This document shows, one piece after another, positions 38,870 to 47,376 of a stretch of 64,000 bases of DNA. The stretch covers positions 62,001-126,000 of the forward strand of contig JAQAJJ010000001.1 in assembly GCA_028278675.1 (NCBI GenBank). Reading direction: 5' to 3'. The notes below the pieces were generated by a model, which was not told where the DNA came from, made no database searches, and saw only the letters and a list, made by a program, of their open reading frames with translations. Made by a program: the position numbers and the translations under genes. Every line of letters begins with the position of its first letter. Within the stretch, counting starts at the first letter, position 1. The stretch comes from Candidatus Azophilus lithoversatilis (GTDB taxonomy: Bacteria > Pseudomonadota > Gammaproteobacteria > Pseudomonadales > Azotimanducaceae).

Positions 38870-39930
38870 TCCGAGGACTGGCCGCTGCCGCCCGCCGCCG
38901 CATCGGCTTCGAGCAGGCGGGCTCCGCGCAGGATGTTGCCGAGGGCGTAGTTGCCTTCGTGGCAGGCGTATTCGTACACCCGCGTGTCCGTGGCTGGCCA
39001 CGGATACTCGCCGGACCAGGACGACTCCCATGCGGCGGGATCCTCCACCGTGAAGGCGTACAGCAGTTGATCCTTGCTGGTGCGGGTGAAACGCTCCACC
39101 ACGCGCAAGGCCTCGGTGGCGCCGAAAAAGTAAAGCCCGGACTTCGTCTTGAAGTTCTCGGTTCTCACCACCAAGGTGTCGCCCTCCCAATGACCCACGG
39201 AATCTCCCATCCACTGGCGTATTCCCGGCGTATGTCCGCCCGCCAACCGAATGATTCGGGCATCGTGGACCATTTCATTGAGAATCATGACGTAGTCCCG
39301 CGTCTGCACGATGCGCTTGAGGTTGTTGTAGAGGGTGGGCAGCATCGGTGGCCCCGAAGAGGAGCCGAACGCCAGCAGGCAACGCTCCCCCAGGGGACGC
39401 ATTTCGGCATCGTCATAGGGCCCCGGGCCTTCTCGCCCCAGCCACCAGGCGGTGCCGGTGTTCTGGCCGAACAGGGCGAATAGTGCGGCTCGTCGCTGCT
39501 GGCCGATGGGCGTCTGTGCGGGCAGCCGCCCGTTGACGGGGTCGAAAATGATGGAGGTGCGGAACTTGCCGTCGATCATGAAGCGGTCGTTGCCGGGATC
39601 GATCCAGAAGGCGTTGTAGCCGCCCACATTGCCGGCTGCGCCCGTCGAACCGTCACCGCCGGCCGGGGGAGCCTTCCGGTTCGGGTCGCTGTGTTGCGCA
39701 TCCTCCTCGATGAACGCCTGCGCCTCATCAACCAGCTTCTGCGCTTCCTCTGGCGCCAGAAAGAGATTTTCGCCATAGGCCTCGGGCCGCTCCAGCGGCG
39801 TCAACGTGGCGATGTCGTAGGTGCCGCTGAGATCCGGGCGACCATCAGCAGTGCGCGGAATGTCGGCGTCCACGGGCAGGGCGAGCAGGACCAGCGGGAT
39901 GCTGAAGATGACTTTCAACTGCGCTCGCAT
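38866..39930 (-). CDS. Secreted protein of unknown function (ADGRPDLSG type)
   Basis: A 354-aa protein with signal peptide [22 protein letters not shown], then [25 protein letters not shown]. This opening recurs in a widespread family of uncharacterised secreted bacterial proteins. The body is Gly/Trp-rich ([30 protein letters not shown]). No catalytic motif is recognised. ATG 39930 supplies the signal peptide. It lies between queC and tRNA-Lys, which are otherwise adjacent in Pseudomonas-like genomes, so it looks inserted. Confidence 0.7.
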   Translation of the reverse strand: MRAQLKVIFSIPLVLLALPVDADIPRTADGRPDLSGTYDIATLTPLERPEAYGENLFLAPEEAQKLVDEAQAFIEEDAQHSDPNRKAPPAGGDGSTGAAGNVGGYNAFWIDPGNDRFMIDGKFRTSIIFDPVNGRLPAQTPIGQQRRAALFALFGQNTGTAWWLGREGPGPYDDAEMRPLGERCLLAFGSSSGPPMLPTLYNNLKRIVQTRDYVMILNEMVHDARIIRLAGGHTPGIRQWMGDSVGHWEGDTLVVRTENFKTKSGLYFFGATEALRVVERFTRTSKDQLLYAFTVEDPAAWESSWSGEYPWPATDTRVYEYACHEGNYALGNILRGARLLEADAAAGGSGQSSD

Positions 39931-40227
39931 AGCGGGCCCTCGGTCGGATAAACCAGATAACCATACCGCAAAACGGCTTGGGGGAGGAATGGAAGGCACC
40001 GTCCACGAGGTCCGCCTGCCAACGACCGATGGCCGTCACCTGGTGCTGCCGCGCCACACGCAACCTACGCCCGATCAACGTCTGCTGCTCCGAAAACTGG
40101 GCCCGAACATCAGGAGAGAGCCCGAGAGCTCCTCGTGGCAGCGGCGGTCTGCAACTGGGATCGGGGTAGAGTGGGGAGCCCGGACACTTGGAGGGGGCTG
40201 ATCGGAATCGCCCATTGAAAGGGGCGC

Positions 40228-40303
40228 TGGTGGGTCGTCTGGGGCTCGAACCCAGGACCAACGGGTTAAAAGCCCGGTGCTCTACCAACTGAGCTAACGA
40301 CCC
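40228..40303 (-). tRNA. tRNA-Lys (UUU)
   Basis: The minus strand reads GGGTCGTTAGCTCAGTTGGT, with anticodon loop CTTTTAA, T-loop GGTTCGAGCCC and an encoded CCA end. The 7-bp acceptor stem GGGTCGT/ACGACCC pairs perfectly, and anticodon TTT specifies lysine. CCA occupies 40228-40230. The location follows queC as in Pseudomonas-like genomes. Confidence 0.97.
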
Positions 40304-40322
40304 CGCCGCCAGCAGGGCGCGC

Positions 40323-40351
40323 ATTGTATGCAGGGTTCGATGGCTAAACAA
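40323..40351 (-). promoter_or_regulatory. tRNA-Lys promoter
   Basis: On the minus strand TTGTTT (-35), a 17-nt spacer and TACAAT (-10, 5/6), followed by a GC-rich GCGCGCC discriminator typical of stringently controlled stable-RNA promoters. Confidence 0.55.
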
Positions 40352-40432
40352 GCCTGCCTAACCTGCCTGTTGTCAACAGCCTCCGGCGAAGTGCTGGCAC
40401 TAAAACGATGAAAAAGGTAGCATTTCAGCATT

Positions 40433-41338
40433 ATGAAAACCACGGCAACGGTCAATCTTTCTGACTATGTAAGCGCCGAGGAGATGCGCCCCCTGCAGGC
40501 GCGTTCGGACTGGCTGGCCAGTTGGATGGCGTTGTTCAATTTGGTCGTGATGGCCGCAGCCTTTGCTTTGCCCGTCCTGTGGTTCAATCCGCTGACCCTG
40601 ATCATTGGCGTATTGCTGCTCGGCGGGCGTCAGTTGGGCATGGCGGTGCTTTACCACGAGTGCGCCCATCAGATCTTCTTCAAGGCCCGGTGGCTGAACG
40701 ACGCCTTCGGCACTTGGTTGTTCGGCGGCTTGATGAATACGTCGCTGGCCGGCTATCGGGCCTATCATCTGGACCACCATCGCCACGCGGGCACCGAGCA
40801 GGACCCGGACTTCGCCATGGCCAGCGCCTATCCGGCGGAGCCTGCCAGCATGCGCCGCAAGCTCACGAGGGATCTGACCGGCCGCACGGGCTTGAAGGAT
40901 GTTCGTCGGCAGATCAAGTCATTTGGCCTCGCGCGCAACGCTCCCTTCCTAGCATCCCACGGCCTCATGCTCGGCCTGCTGGCGCTGGCCGGTGCGCCTT
41001 GGGCCTACGCCCTTTGGTGGGTGGCCTATCTGGTGGCCTATCAGGTGGTCACCCGCATTCGGTTCATGAGCGAGCACGGCGTGGCCGTGGACCGGCTAAG
41101 CCCGGACGTGCGCGAGAACACCGTCACCACTTTGACCTCCTGGTGGGAGCGCCTGCTCATCGGACCGAACTTCGTCAGCTACCACTTGGAACACCACCTG
41201 CAAGCGGGGGTGCCCTGCTATCGCCTGCGCCGCTTTCACCACCTGCTGAAGGAAAGAGGGTTCTTCGCCGCTTGCGAGCAGCCAGCGCGTTGCTTCTCCA
41301 ACGGCTACCTGCACGTTCTGCGCAAAGCCACCGCCTAG
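40433..41338 (+). CDS. Membrane fatty acid desaturase-like protein
   Basis: Di-iron membrane desaturase/hydroxylase of 301 aa. The three histidine boxes are HECAH, HLDHHRHAG and HLEHH. Hydrophobic pairs flank them (ALFNLVVMAAAFALPVLWF; LTLIIGVLLLGG; WAYALWWVAYLVAYQVV). The substrate may be phospholipid acyl chains or another lipid. It stands alone, divergent from tRNA-Lys, with TTGTCA 58 nt upstream but no matching -10. Confidence 0.88.
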   Translation: MKTTATVNLSDYVSAEEMRPLQARSDWLASWMALFNLVVMAAAFALPVLWFNPLTLIIGVLLLGGRQLGMAVLYHECAHQIFFKARWLNDAFGTWLFGGLMNTSLAGYRAYHLDHHRHAGTEQDPDFAMASAYPAEPASMRRKLTRDLTGRTGLKDVRRQIKSFGLARNAPFLASHGLMLGLLALAGAPWAYALWWVAYLVAYQVVTRIRFMSEHGVAVDRLSPDVRENTVTTLTSWWERLLIGPNFVSYHLEHHLQAGVPCYRLRRFHHLLKERGFFAACEQPARCFSNGYLHVLRKATA

Positions 41339-41530
41339 GCTGCGCCTCCCCAATACGGCACGCCAGCGCTCACCGTTGCGAGGGCGTGATGTCCTCCAAT
41401 GAAGCCTGCTTGGATTTGGCATCTTCCCGCGGACCGAGGACATCTTGCCTTCGCTGCCGAACGGGCGTCGGCGTCGCCGGAGTGGATCCCCGGGGCAAAC
41501 AGAGCGCCGTTCGGGCCGACGCGGGCCGCC

Positions 41531-42994
41531 TTAGGCGGCAACGGCCTGCGCGTTTGCTGGCGGTTCCGCGTCGGCGGGTTCGATCTTGAAGCCCGTTGCG
41601 CCGTAGGCCATCGACACCAACGGATTGATCAGGTTGAAGAAGCAGAAGGGCAGATAGGCCAAGGTGGGCACGCCCAAGGTGGCCGCCATGTAGGCGCCGC
41701 AGGTGTTCCAAGGCACCAGCGGCGAGGTGATGGTGCCAGTATCCTCGACCACCCGCGCCAGGTTCTTTTCGTGCAGGCCGCGGCGCAGGTATTCGTCCCG
41801 GAACATGCGTCCGGTCAGCACGATGGCCATGAACTGATCGGCTGCCAGTACGTTGATGCCGAAGCATGTGCCGCCGCTCGCCGCGATCAGGCTGCCCGTG
41901 CTGCGGCCCAGTTTGATCAGGCCGCGCAGGAGAACCTGCAGGATGCCTGCCCGTTCCAGGACCGCGCCAAAGGCCATGGCGGCAATGACCAGCCAGACGG
42001 TGGCCAGCATCGAGCTCATGCCGCCTCGGGACAGCAACGAATCAAGGTCGGCATCACCCGTGGTGGCCGTATAACCGTCGAACAGCACCGTCCACAGGAC
42101 CCGCGTGATGGTGCCGACGCCGTTGCTCTCGCCGTCGGCCATCGCGAGAATGGCGGGGCGTTGAAACGCCAAAGCAAAGAGTATGCCGGTCAAAGCGCCC
42201 GCCAAAATCGTGGCCACTGCGGGCGTTTTACGCACCGCCAAGACGATCACCAGAACCAGTGGGACGAGATGCAGTGCGCTGATGTCGAAGTGGGCTTCGA
42301 GCAGGGCCAGGGAGGCGTCGAGGTTGCCCGCCTGTTCGGCTTCGGAGCCGCCGCCGATAAAGAGGAAGATCGCTAGGGCCGCGGCTAGGCTCGGCGCGGT
42401 GGTCCAAGTCATGTGCCGAATGTGGGTGAAGATGTCGATGCCGGTAACCGCTGGGGCCAGATTGGTGGTGTCTGAAAGCGGCGACATTTTGTCGCCGAAG
42501 TAGGCGCCGCTGATGATGGCCCCGGCAGTGATCTCCACCGACTGGCCCAACGCTGCGGCGATGCCCACCAGCGCAATGCCCAAGGTGCCCGCCACTGTCC
42601 AGGAACTGCCGATTGCGATTGCCGTGATGGCGCACAGCAGGCAGCAGGCGGCGTAGAAAAAGCCAGGGTCCAGCACCAGCAGCCCGTAGAAGATCAGCGT
42701 CGGCACCGTGCCGCTGATCATCCAGGCGCCGATCAGGCTGCCGACGGAGAGCAGAATGAGGATCGCCGGCATGGCGGTGCCGATGCCGCCCACAATCGCC
42801 CGTTCGATTGCCTTCCAGCGATGGCCGTTCTTTAAGCCGATGCCTGCGGCGATCGCCGCGCCGCAGACCAGGGCGATTTGATTGGCGCCGGCTGACGAGT
42901 CGCTGCCGAACAGCGCCACTGAAGCCGTCAGCAGCGCCAGTGTGCCGCCGATGCCGATGAACGCATCCGCAGCGTTGGCTACTCGGATCTCCAA
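41531..42994 (-). CDS. Na+/H+ antiporter, NhaC family
   Basis: A 487-aa inner-membrane antiporter with about 11-12 hydrophobic segments. Characteristic parts are AIAIGSSWTVAGTLGIALVGIA, SGAYFGDKMSPLSDTTNLAPAVTG and EDTGTITSPLVPWNTCGAYMA. It likely exports Na+ (or exchanges malate/lactate, as some NhaC relatives do). TTG 42994 is 2 nt after the CoA-transferase stop, with AGGGA upstream; no nearer ATG or GTG exists. Confidence 0.9.
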   Translation of the reverse strand: MEIRVANAADAFIGIGGTLALLTASVALFGSDSSAGANQIALVCGAAIAAGIGLKNGHRWKAIERAIVGGIGTAMPAILILLSVGSLIGAWMISGTVPTLIFYGLLVLDPGFFYAACCLLCAITAIAIGSSWTVAGTLGIALVGIAAALGQSVEITAGAIISGAYFGDKMSPLSDTTNLAPAVTGIDIFTHIRHMTWTTAPSLAAALAIFLFIGGGSEAEQAGNLDASLALLEAHFDISALHLVPLVLVIVLAVRKTPAVATILAGALTGILFALAFQRPAILAMADGESNGVGTITRVLWTVLFDGYTATTGDADLDSLLSRGGMSSMLATVWLVIAAMAFGAVLERAGILQVLLRGLIKLGRSTGSLIAASGGTCFGINVLAADQFMAIVLTGRMFRDEYLRRGLHEKNLARVVEDTGTITSPLVPWNTCGAYMAATLGVPTLAYLPFCFFNLINPLVSMAYGATGFKIEPADAEPPANAQAVAA

Positions 42995-42996
42995 CG

Positions 42997-44178
42997 CTAT
43001 AGCGTCCCTTCTGCTCTTAAGGCCGCGATTTCGGCCCTTGCGTAGCCCAAGCCCGTCATTATCTCTTCAGTGTGTTCGCCCAGCCCCGGCGCGCCCCGCT
43101 TGAGCGTGGGGCCATCCTCCGATGCGCAGTGTCCTGAGAACACCGCTTTGACGCCGTTGACGGCTGGCTCCGGCGAAGCAATCTCGACAAAGGCATTGCG
43201 GTGCTCGAACTGAGCGTCACTGGCCACCTCGGCCAGTTCGCGCACTTCGCTGGCTGGCACGCTCTCCTTGCGCAGGGCGTCGAGCCAGTGGGCGGTGCCG
43301 TGTTGGCTGAGGGCGGCACAGAGCAATGCGTTGACTTCTCCGCTGCGCTTGAACCGGGTTCGGGGGTCGGCGAAGTCCGGGTAGCGAACGGCGAGGCCAA
43401 GAATCCGGAAGAGCGACTTGGCCTGCTTCTCGTTGAGTGCCACGATTTGAATGCGGCCATCGGCGGTGGGAAAGACGTTGGCCGTTGGCTGCAGGGTGGG
43501 CGAGAGGTTGCCGAGCCGTTCCGTCGTTTTGCCGCTCATCAGGTAGGCGGTCATTTGCGGGGCGAGCATGAGCATTGACGTGTCCATCATCGCCACGTCG
43601 ATGTGCTGGCCTTCCCCGGTGAGTCGTTTGCGGTAGAGGGCGGCGGCCAAGGCGAAGGCGGCGTGCAGGGCGGTGGCCATATCGACGGCGAAGTAGCCCG
43701 CCCGCACCGGTCCGCTCTCCGGGAAGCCAGATACGGCCATCATGCCGGAAGCGGCTTGAATGGCCCCGTCGAAGGCGGGCAGCGGCGACTTTGGCCCGCT
43801 TTGGCCGTACCCGGAAATTGAGCAGTACACCAGGTCGGGCTTGATCTTGCGCAGTTGGTCGTAGTCGAAGCCCAGGCGCCCCATGACGCCGGGCCGGAAG
43901 TTCTCCACCACCGCATCGGCGTCGGCGGCGAGGCGGTGGAGAATGTTCTTGGCGCCAGCACTCTTGAGGTTCAGGGTGAGGCTCTTCTTGCCCAGATTGG
44001 CGGTGGTGAACATGGCCGAGGGCCGCTCGGGGTTGCCGCTTCGGGTCAGGTCGCCGGTTCCCGGTTGCTCAATCTTGATGACTTCGGCGCCGAGCGCCGC
44101 CAACTGCTGGGTGGCGAAGGGGCCAGCCAGAACTTGGGTGAAGTCGATGACCTTCAGCCCCTTGAAGGCGAGGGTCAT
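42997..44178 (-). CDS. CaiB/BaiF family CoA transferase (1)
   Basis: Class III CoA transferase of 393 aa. The N-terminal Rossmann part is LKVIDFTQVLAGPFATQQLAALGAEVIKIE; the catalytic Asp is probably in GYFAVDMATALHAAFALAAALY; KSLTLNLKS is the usual CoA-contact region. It moves CoA between carboxylic acids; the acceptor is unknown. ATG 44178 overlaps the upstream gene's stop (ATGA) and nhaC follows 2 nt later, suggesting an uptake or degradation operon. Confidence 0.92.
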   Translation of the reverse strand: MTLAFKGLKVIDFTQVLAGPFATQQLAALGAEVIKIEQPGTGDLTRSGNPERPSAMFTTANLGKKSLTLNLKSAGAKNILHRLAADADAVVENFRPGVMGRLGFDYDQLRKIKPDLVYCSISGYGQSGPKSPLPAFDGAIQAASGMMAVSGFPESGPVRAGYFAVDMATALHAAFALAAALYRKRLTGEGQHIDVAMMDTSMLMLAPQMTAYLMSGKTTERLGNLSPTLQPTANVFPTADGRIQIVALNEKQAKSLFRILGLAVRYPDFADPRTRFKRSGEVNALLCAALSQHGTAHWLDALRKESVPASEVRELAEVASDAQFEHRNAFVEIASPEPAVNGVKAVFSGHCASEDGPTLKRGAPGLGEHTEEIMTGLGYARAEIAALRAEGTL

Positions 44179-44690
44179 GCTCTTGGGGTCAATTCAAATA
44201 ACCAGAGGGTGCCGGAGGTCACCGCCTCCAAGGGGATTGGCTGACCCCCAGCGTACTTGCGCGACAGTTCCGTCAACAAGGGCTCAAGCAGCGGCCCGTC
44301 CTGGATGCGCACCAGATTCTGGTTGTAGAGCTTGCCATCGATGCGAGTGATGATGCGCCCATCGCGTTCGGCTTCGATGGGCCATTGCTTCCAGATGCGG
44401 CCCCAGGTTGAGTCCATGTAGCCGCAGGGAATGAACATGCGTCCCTCGTGCGCCAGCACCCACACGGTGCGTGAGCGCGGCGGCTCCAGGGATTGGAACT
44501 CGATGGTCTCGATGTCCTTCACGAAGGACCAGTCGGCCGGCGGCTTGGTTTGCAGTTCGCCGCTGGTGAAGGGGCCGCCCGCGATGATCTCCAAGGGACC
44601 ATCGGCGAAGCGGGCACCGATCAGCACCGCGGCCACGGTGACAGCGATGGCCAGAACCAAGCCCATCACGATTTTTGCGAACAACTTCAT
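44175..44690 (-). CDS. Membrane-anchored protein of unknown function
   Basis: A 171-aa protein with one N-terminal membrane helix (MKLFAKIVMGLVLAIAVTVAAVLIGARF) and a periplasmic or extracytoplasmic domain (HEGRMFIPCGYMDSTWGRIWKQWP; RIDGKLYNQNLVRI). No family name is recalled with confidence. ATG 44690 is chosen for the helix; the longer ORF start is unsupported. First gene of the run with CaiB-type CoA transferase and NhaC. Confidence 0.6.
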   Translation of the reverse strand: MKLFAKIVMGLVLAIAVTVAAVLIGARFADGPLEIIAGGPFTSGELQTKPPADWSFVKDIETIEFQSLEPPRSRTVWVLAHEGRMFIPCGYMDSTWGRIWKQWPIEAERDGRIITRIDGKLYNQNLVRIQDGPLLEPLLTELSRKYAGGQPIPLEAVTSGTLWLFELTPRA

Positions 44691-44812
44691 AAGCTCAACC
44701 CATACCCAGTGTTGGGGGGTGAGGGTAATTGCGCTGCCAGCGAAGGGCAACCCGTGGCTCGGTGCGGCCCAAGCACCGATTGGCAATCGCGGTGTGGCCA
44801 TAGTCACGTGGG

Positions 44813-44938
44813 AGCCCTCAGCTTGGGGAGCGCGAGGGGTCCGCCCCTCGCAGGAGGAGCCCTCAGCTTGGGGAGCGCGAGGGGTCCGCCCCTCGCAGTA
44901 AGGCAGCCCTCAGCTTGGGGAGCGCGAGGGGTCCGCCC
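44813..44938. repeat. Three direct copies of a 41-bp REP-like palindromic unit
   Basis: Copies at 44813-44853, 44858-44898 and (first 34 bp) 44905-44938. Each begins AGCCCTCAGCTTGGGGAGCG and contains GCGAGGGG-TCCG-CCCCTCGC, an 8-bp stem with 4-nt loop. The third copy is cut within the stem. Small palindromic intergenic repeats of this kind are the substrates of RAYTs. Confidence 0.9.
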
Positions 44939-45187
44939 GCGCGACCGGCCGGCCGCGGGGCCAACGCAGGCGGCGTTGTAGTTTGTCTGACGCCAAACTC
45001 CTGCGGAGCCTGACGATATTGAAGGCAGGCCTTCGGGTTACGCCCCAGGCCGCGCCACTCGGCGTTGCTCGTCGCTCACTTGACGCTGGCCAAACCGCGC
45101 TCCTCGCGCCCTTATTCTGCGCGGGAGGCCCTCGCGCTCCCCAAGCTGAGGGTTCCGGTTGGCGCGGCCCGGGGCGCAACAGCGCTA
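44939..45187. other. Non-coding stretch with inverted REP-like copy
   Basis: Contains the exact reverse complement of 24 nt of the 41-bp unit at 45129-45152 (CCCTCGCGCTCCCCAAGCTG...), so the segment 44813-45152 is bounded by inverted copies. It also holds GGCCTTCGGGTTACGCC (45028-45044), nearly identical to a stretch downstream of the RAYT gene. No gene is recognised. Confidence 0.7.
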
Positions 45188-45633
45188 ACCCAAATCGTGT
45201 TAACAGGCCCTAAATGCCACGCTTGGGCGTTGCGCCACATGGGCGGGCGCCGCTCCGGCAGGATTGTCAACATTGCTTGCGCCGCTGGCCGCTGGGAAAG
45301 CCCCAACCCAGCCGCCTGCAACACCAGCAAGCACGCCGTGGTCGGCATGACCCGTTGCGCGGCGTTGGAGAACGCGGCGCTGGGCGTCAATGTCAACACC
45401 ATCTGCCCCAGCTTCGTGGAAACCGATATGATAGCTGCCCTCAAGGAACACGCCGACGCGGTGGGCGTTGCGTTCGAGGAACTGATCGCTGCAGCCAAAA
45501 GCCGGGTGCCCATGGGCCCCGGTTCCGCGAGCCGGCGGAAATTGCCCACATCGCGGTGTATTGGGGCAGTGGCGAATCCGACGGCATGACCGGGCAGGCC
45601 ATCTGCATTTCCGGTGGCATGAGCATGGACTGA
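45188..45633 (+). pseudogene. 5'-truncated, frameshifted short-chain dehydrogenase (SDR)
   Basis: One frame gives RHMGGRRSGRIVNIAC, then NPAACNTSKHAVVGMTRCAA and VNTICPSFVETDM. After about 45520 the reading moves to another frame for EIAHIAVYWGSGESDGMTGQ and AICISGGMSMD. The NAD-binding GxxxGxG half is missing, the catalytic Tyr of YxxxK is Cys here (CNTSK), and there is one frameshift. Homology begins about 40 nt after the inverted REP-like copy. Clearly inactive. Confidence 0.82.
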
Positions 45634-45703
45634 GGGCCCGCGTCAAAGGTGGAGAGAACGAACGGCTCGGGGCAGCAGCACTAGGATAGAGGAGGTCTTG
45701 AAC

Positions 45704-46603
45704 ATGAGCGAAGCCAGCGTATTTGAGCAGATTCGCTACGAACAGCCCGCCGAAGGCGTGGCGCGGATCATGCTGGCGCGCGCGGACATCCGCAATGCGC
45801 AGAGCAAGCAGATGCTCTACGAGATGGACCGCGCCCTTAATGTGGCCATGCACGACGACGCCATCAAGGTGGTGATCATTGGCGCCGACGGCCCCCATTT
45901 CTCCTCCGGGCACCACCTGAAGGATCGCAGCCGCATTGGCGACTATGGCCCGCCGATCATGGGCGTGGGCGGCTACCGCCGTCCTGGCCAGGAGGGGCAC
46001 ATGGCCATGGAGCAGGAGGTTTTCATCGGCTTCTGCTGGCGCTGGCGCAACATGCCCAAGCCGACCATCGCCCAAGTGCAGGGCAAGGCCATCGCCGGCG
46101 GGCTGATGCTGGTTTGGCCCTTTGACCTGATTGTCGCCGCCGAGGACGCCCAGTTCTCCGATCCGGTGATCGCCTTTGGCGTCAACGGCCATGAGTACTT
46201 CGTCCACGCCTGGGAAGTCGGCCATCGCAAGGCAAAGGAAATGCTCTTCACCGGCGACGCCATCAGTGCCCAGGAAGGCAAGGAACTCGGCATGGTCAAC
46301 CATGTGGTGCCAAACGCCGAACTGAACGACTTCACCTTGGCTCTCGCCAGGAAGATCGTCAAGCAGCCGCCCTTCGGCTTGAAGCTGGCGAAGCTCGCCG
46401 TGAATCAATCGCTGGACGCCCAAGGCATGTACAACGCCATCCACTCGGCCTTCGGCTTGCATCACTTGGGGCACGCCAACTCCCGCATTCTCCATGAGAT
46501 GGGGGTGGATCCCACTGGCGCTGATAAGATCGAGAAGGAAGCCAGGGAGCAGATCGCCAGCGGCAAGACGGCTCGTAAGGAAGCGACTGGTAAGGGTTCC
46601 TAG
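45704..46603 (+). CDS. Enoyl-CoA hydratase/isomerase family protein
   Basis: Crotonase-fold enzyme of 299 aa. The oxyanion-hole motifs are DGPHFSSGHHLKD and VQGKAIAGGLMLVWPFDLIVAAEDAQF, and the family's C-terminal helices are present. The canonical catalytic Glu positions are not clear, so hydratase, isomerase or hydrolase activity is open. ATG 45704 has GGAGG at 8 nt; TTG 45698 is too close to it. It probably handles acyl-CoA intermediates together with the CoA transferases nearby. Confidence 0.85.
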   Translation: MSEASVFEQIRYEQPAEGVARIMLARADIRNAQSKQMLYEMDRALNVAMHDDAIKVVIIGADGPHFSSGHHLKDRSRIGDYGPPIMGVGGYRRPGQEGHMAMEQEVFIGFCWRWRNMPKPTIAQVQGKAIAGGLMLVWPFDLIVAAEDAQFSDPVIAFGVNGHEYFVHAWEVGHRKAKEMLFTGDAISAQEGKELGMVNHVVPNAELNDFTLALARKIVKQPPFGLKLAKLAVNQSLDAQGMYNAIHSAFGLHHLGHANSRILHEMGVDPTGADKIEKEAREQIASGKTARKEATGKGS

Positions 46604-47376
46604 AAGAATTGATTGACCAGTCCGGCCAAGGTTTCCGGCTGGTCGAGTTCCACCAGATGCCCGGCTTCGGGCACCTCCTGAATCAAGGATTCGCCGGCGA
46701 CGGCCGCTTGGAGCCTTTCCAAACAGGCTCTGGGAACCAACCGATCCTCCGTGCCCCGCAGCAGCAGCATGGGTTGGGTGATTCGGTAAGCGCGCTTTAG
46801 GATGCCCGTGTCGTTGAGCGGCCACAGATAGCGGGCGGCCGCTTCCCGGGCCCGGATCTCCATCACCTGCCACTCGATTTCGTCCACGTCGTCGGGCTTC
46901 TGCCAAAGTGCGGCGTATCGTTCCGGGTGGGCGCACAGCAACGGCGGGTAGCTCTTGGGACCGGGGCGTTGTGCCCAGAGATCAATCGCGTGCCGGCGTT
47001 CGTCGTGGACGCCGAAGGGGCCGATTAGGATCAGTTTGGCGATGCGCCGGCGCTGCATCGCAGCGGCCTCGAGGGCTAAGGGCGCGCTGACCGAACTGGC
47101 GATCAGGCCGAAGGGGCCTTCGGTCGCGCCTTCGAGAATTTCCAAGGTGGCGGCCGTCCAGTCCGACAGGTCGTCGAGCCGGTCGTGACCTTCGGCGCCG
47201 GGAAAGCCCGGCAGCGAAGGCACGATAACGCGGCGGCTTTCGGCGAGCCGATCAAGGAAGGGAATCCACTTCGGCAGGCCACCGAAGCCAGCCAGGAAAA
47301 CGACGGGTTCGCCATCGCCTTGTGCCCAAACCCGAACCTCCGCGCCGTTGCAGCGCAGGCTTCGTTCACCTGTCAT
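46600..47376 (-). CDS. Alpha/beta hydrolase
   Basis: A 258-aa hydrolase with PVVFLAGFGGLPKWIPFLDRLAES (oxyanion strand), a nucleophile elbow GLIASSVSAPLALEAA, acid GTEDRLVP and His EAGHLVELDQPE. The elbow is Ser-Val-Ser-Ala rather than the usual G-x-S-x-G, though the small residues it needs are there. ATG 47376 overlaps the stop of the LLM oxidoreductase (ATGA), so the two enzymes are probably coupled, for example ester formation by the oxidase then hydrolysis. Confidence 0.85.
   Translation of the reverse strand: MTGERSLRCNGAEVRVWAQGDGEPVVFLAGFGGLPKWIPFLDRLAESRRVIVPSLPGFPGAEGHDRLDDLSDWTAATLEILEGATEGPFGLIASSVSAPLALEAAAMQRRRIAKLILIGPFGVHDERRHAIDLWAQRPGPKSYPPLLCAHPERYAALWQKPDDVDEIEWQVMEIRAREAAARYLWPLNDTGILKRAYRITQPMLLLRGTEDRLVPRACLERLQAAVAGESLIQEVPEAGHLVELDQPETLAGLVNQFF

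Noticed and set aside
40228-40303. tRNA-Lys as an attachment site for an integrated element
   Set aside because: I saw no second copy of the tRNA 3' end and no integrase nearby in the window.
44431-44981. Plus-strand ORFs reading SAWGARGVRPSQ repeats
   Set aside because: The repeated peptide is the translation of the 41-bp REP-like unit, not a repeat protein.
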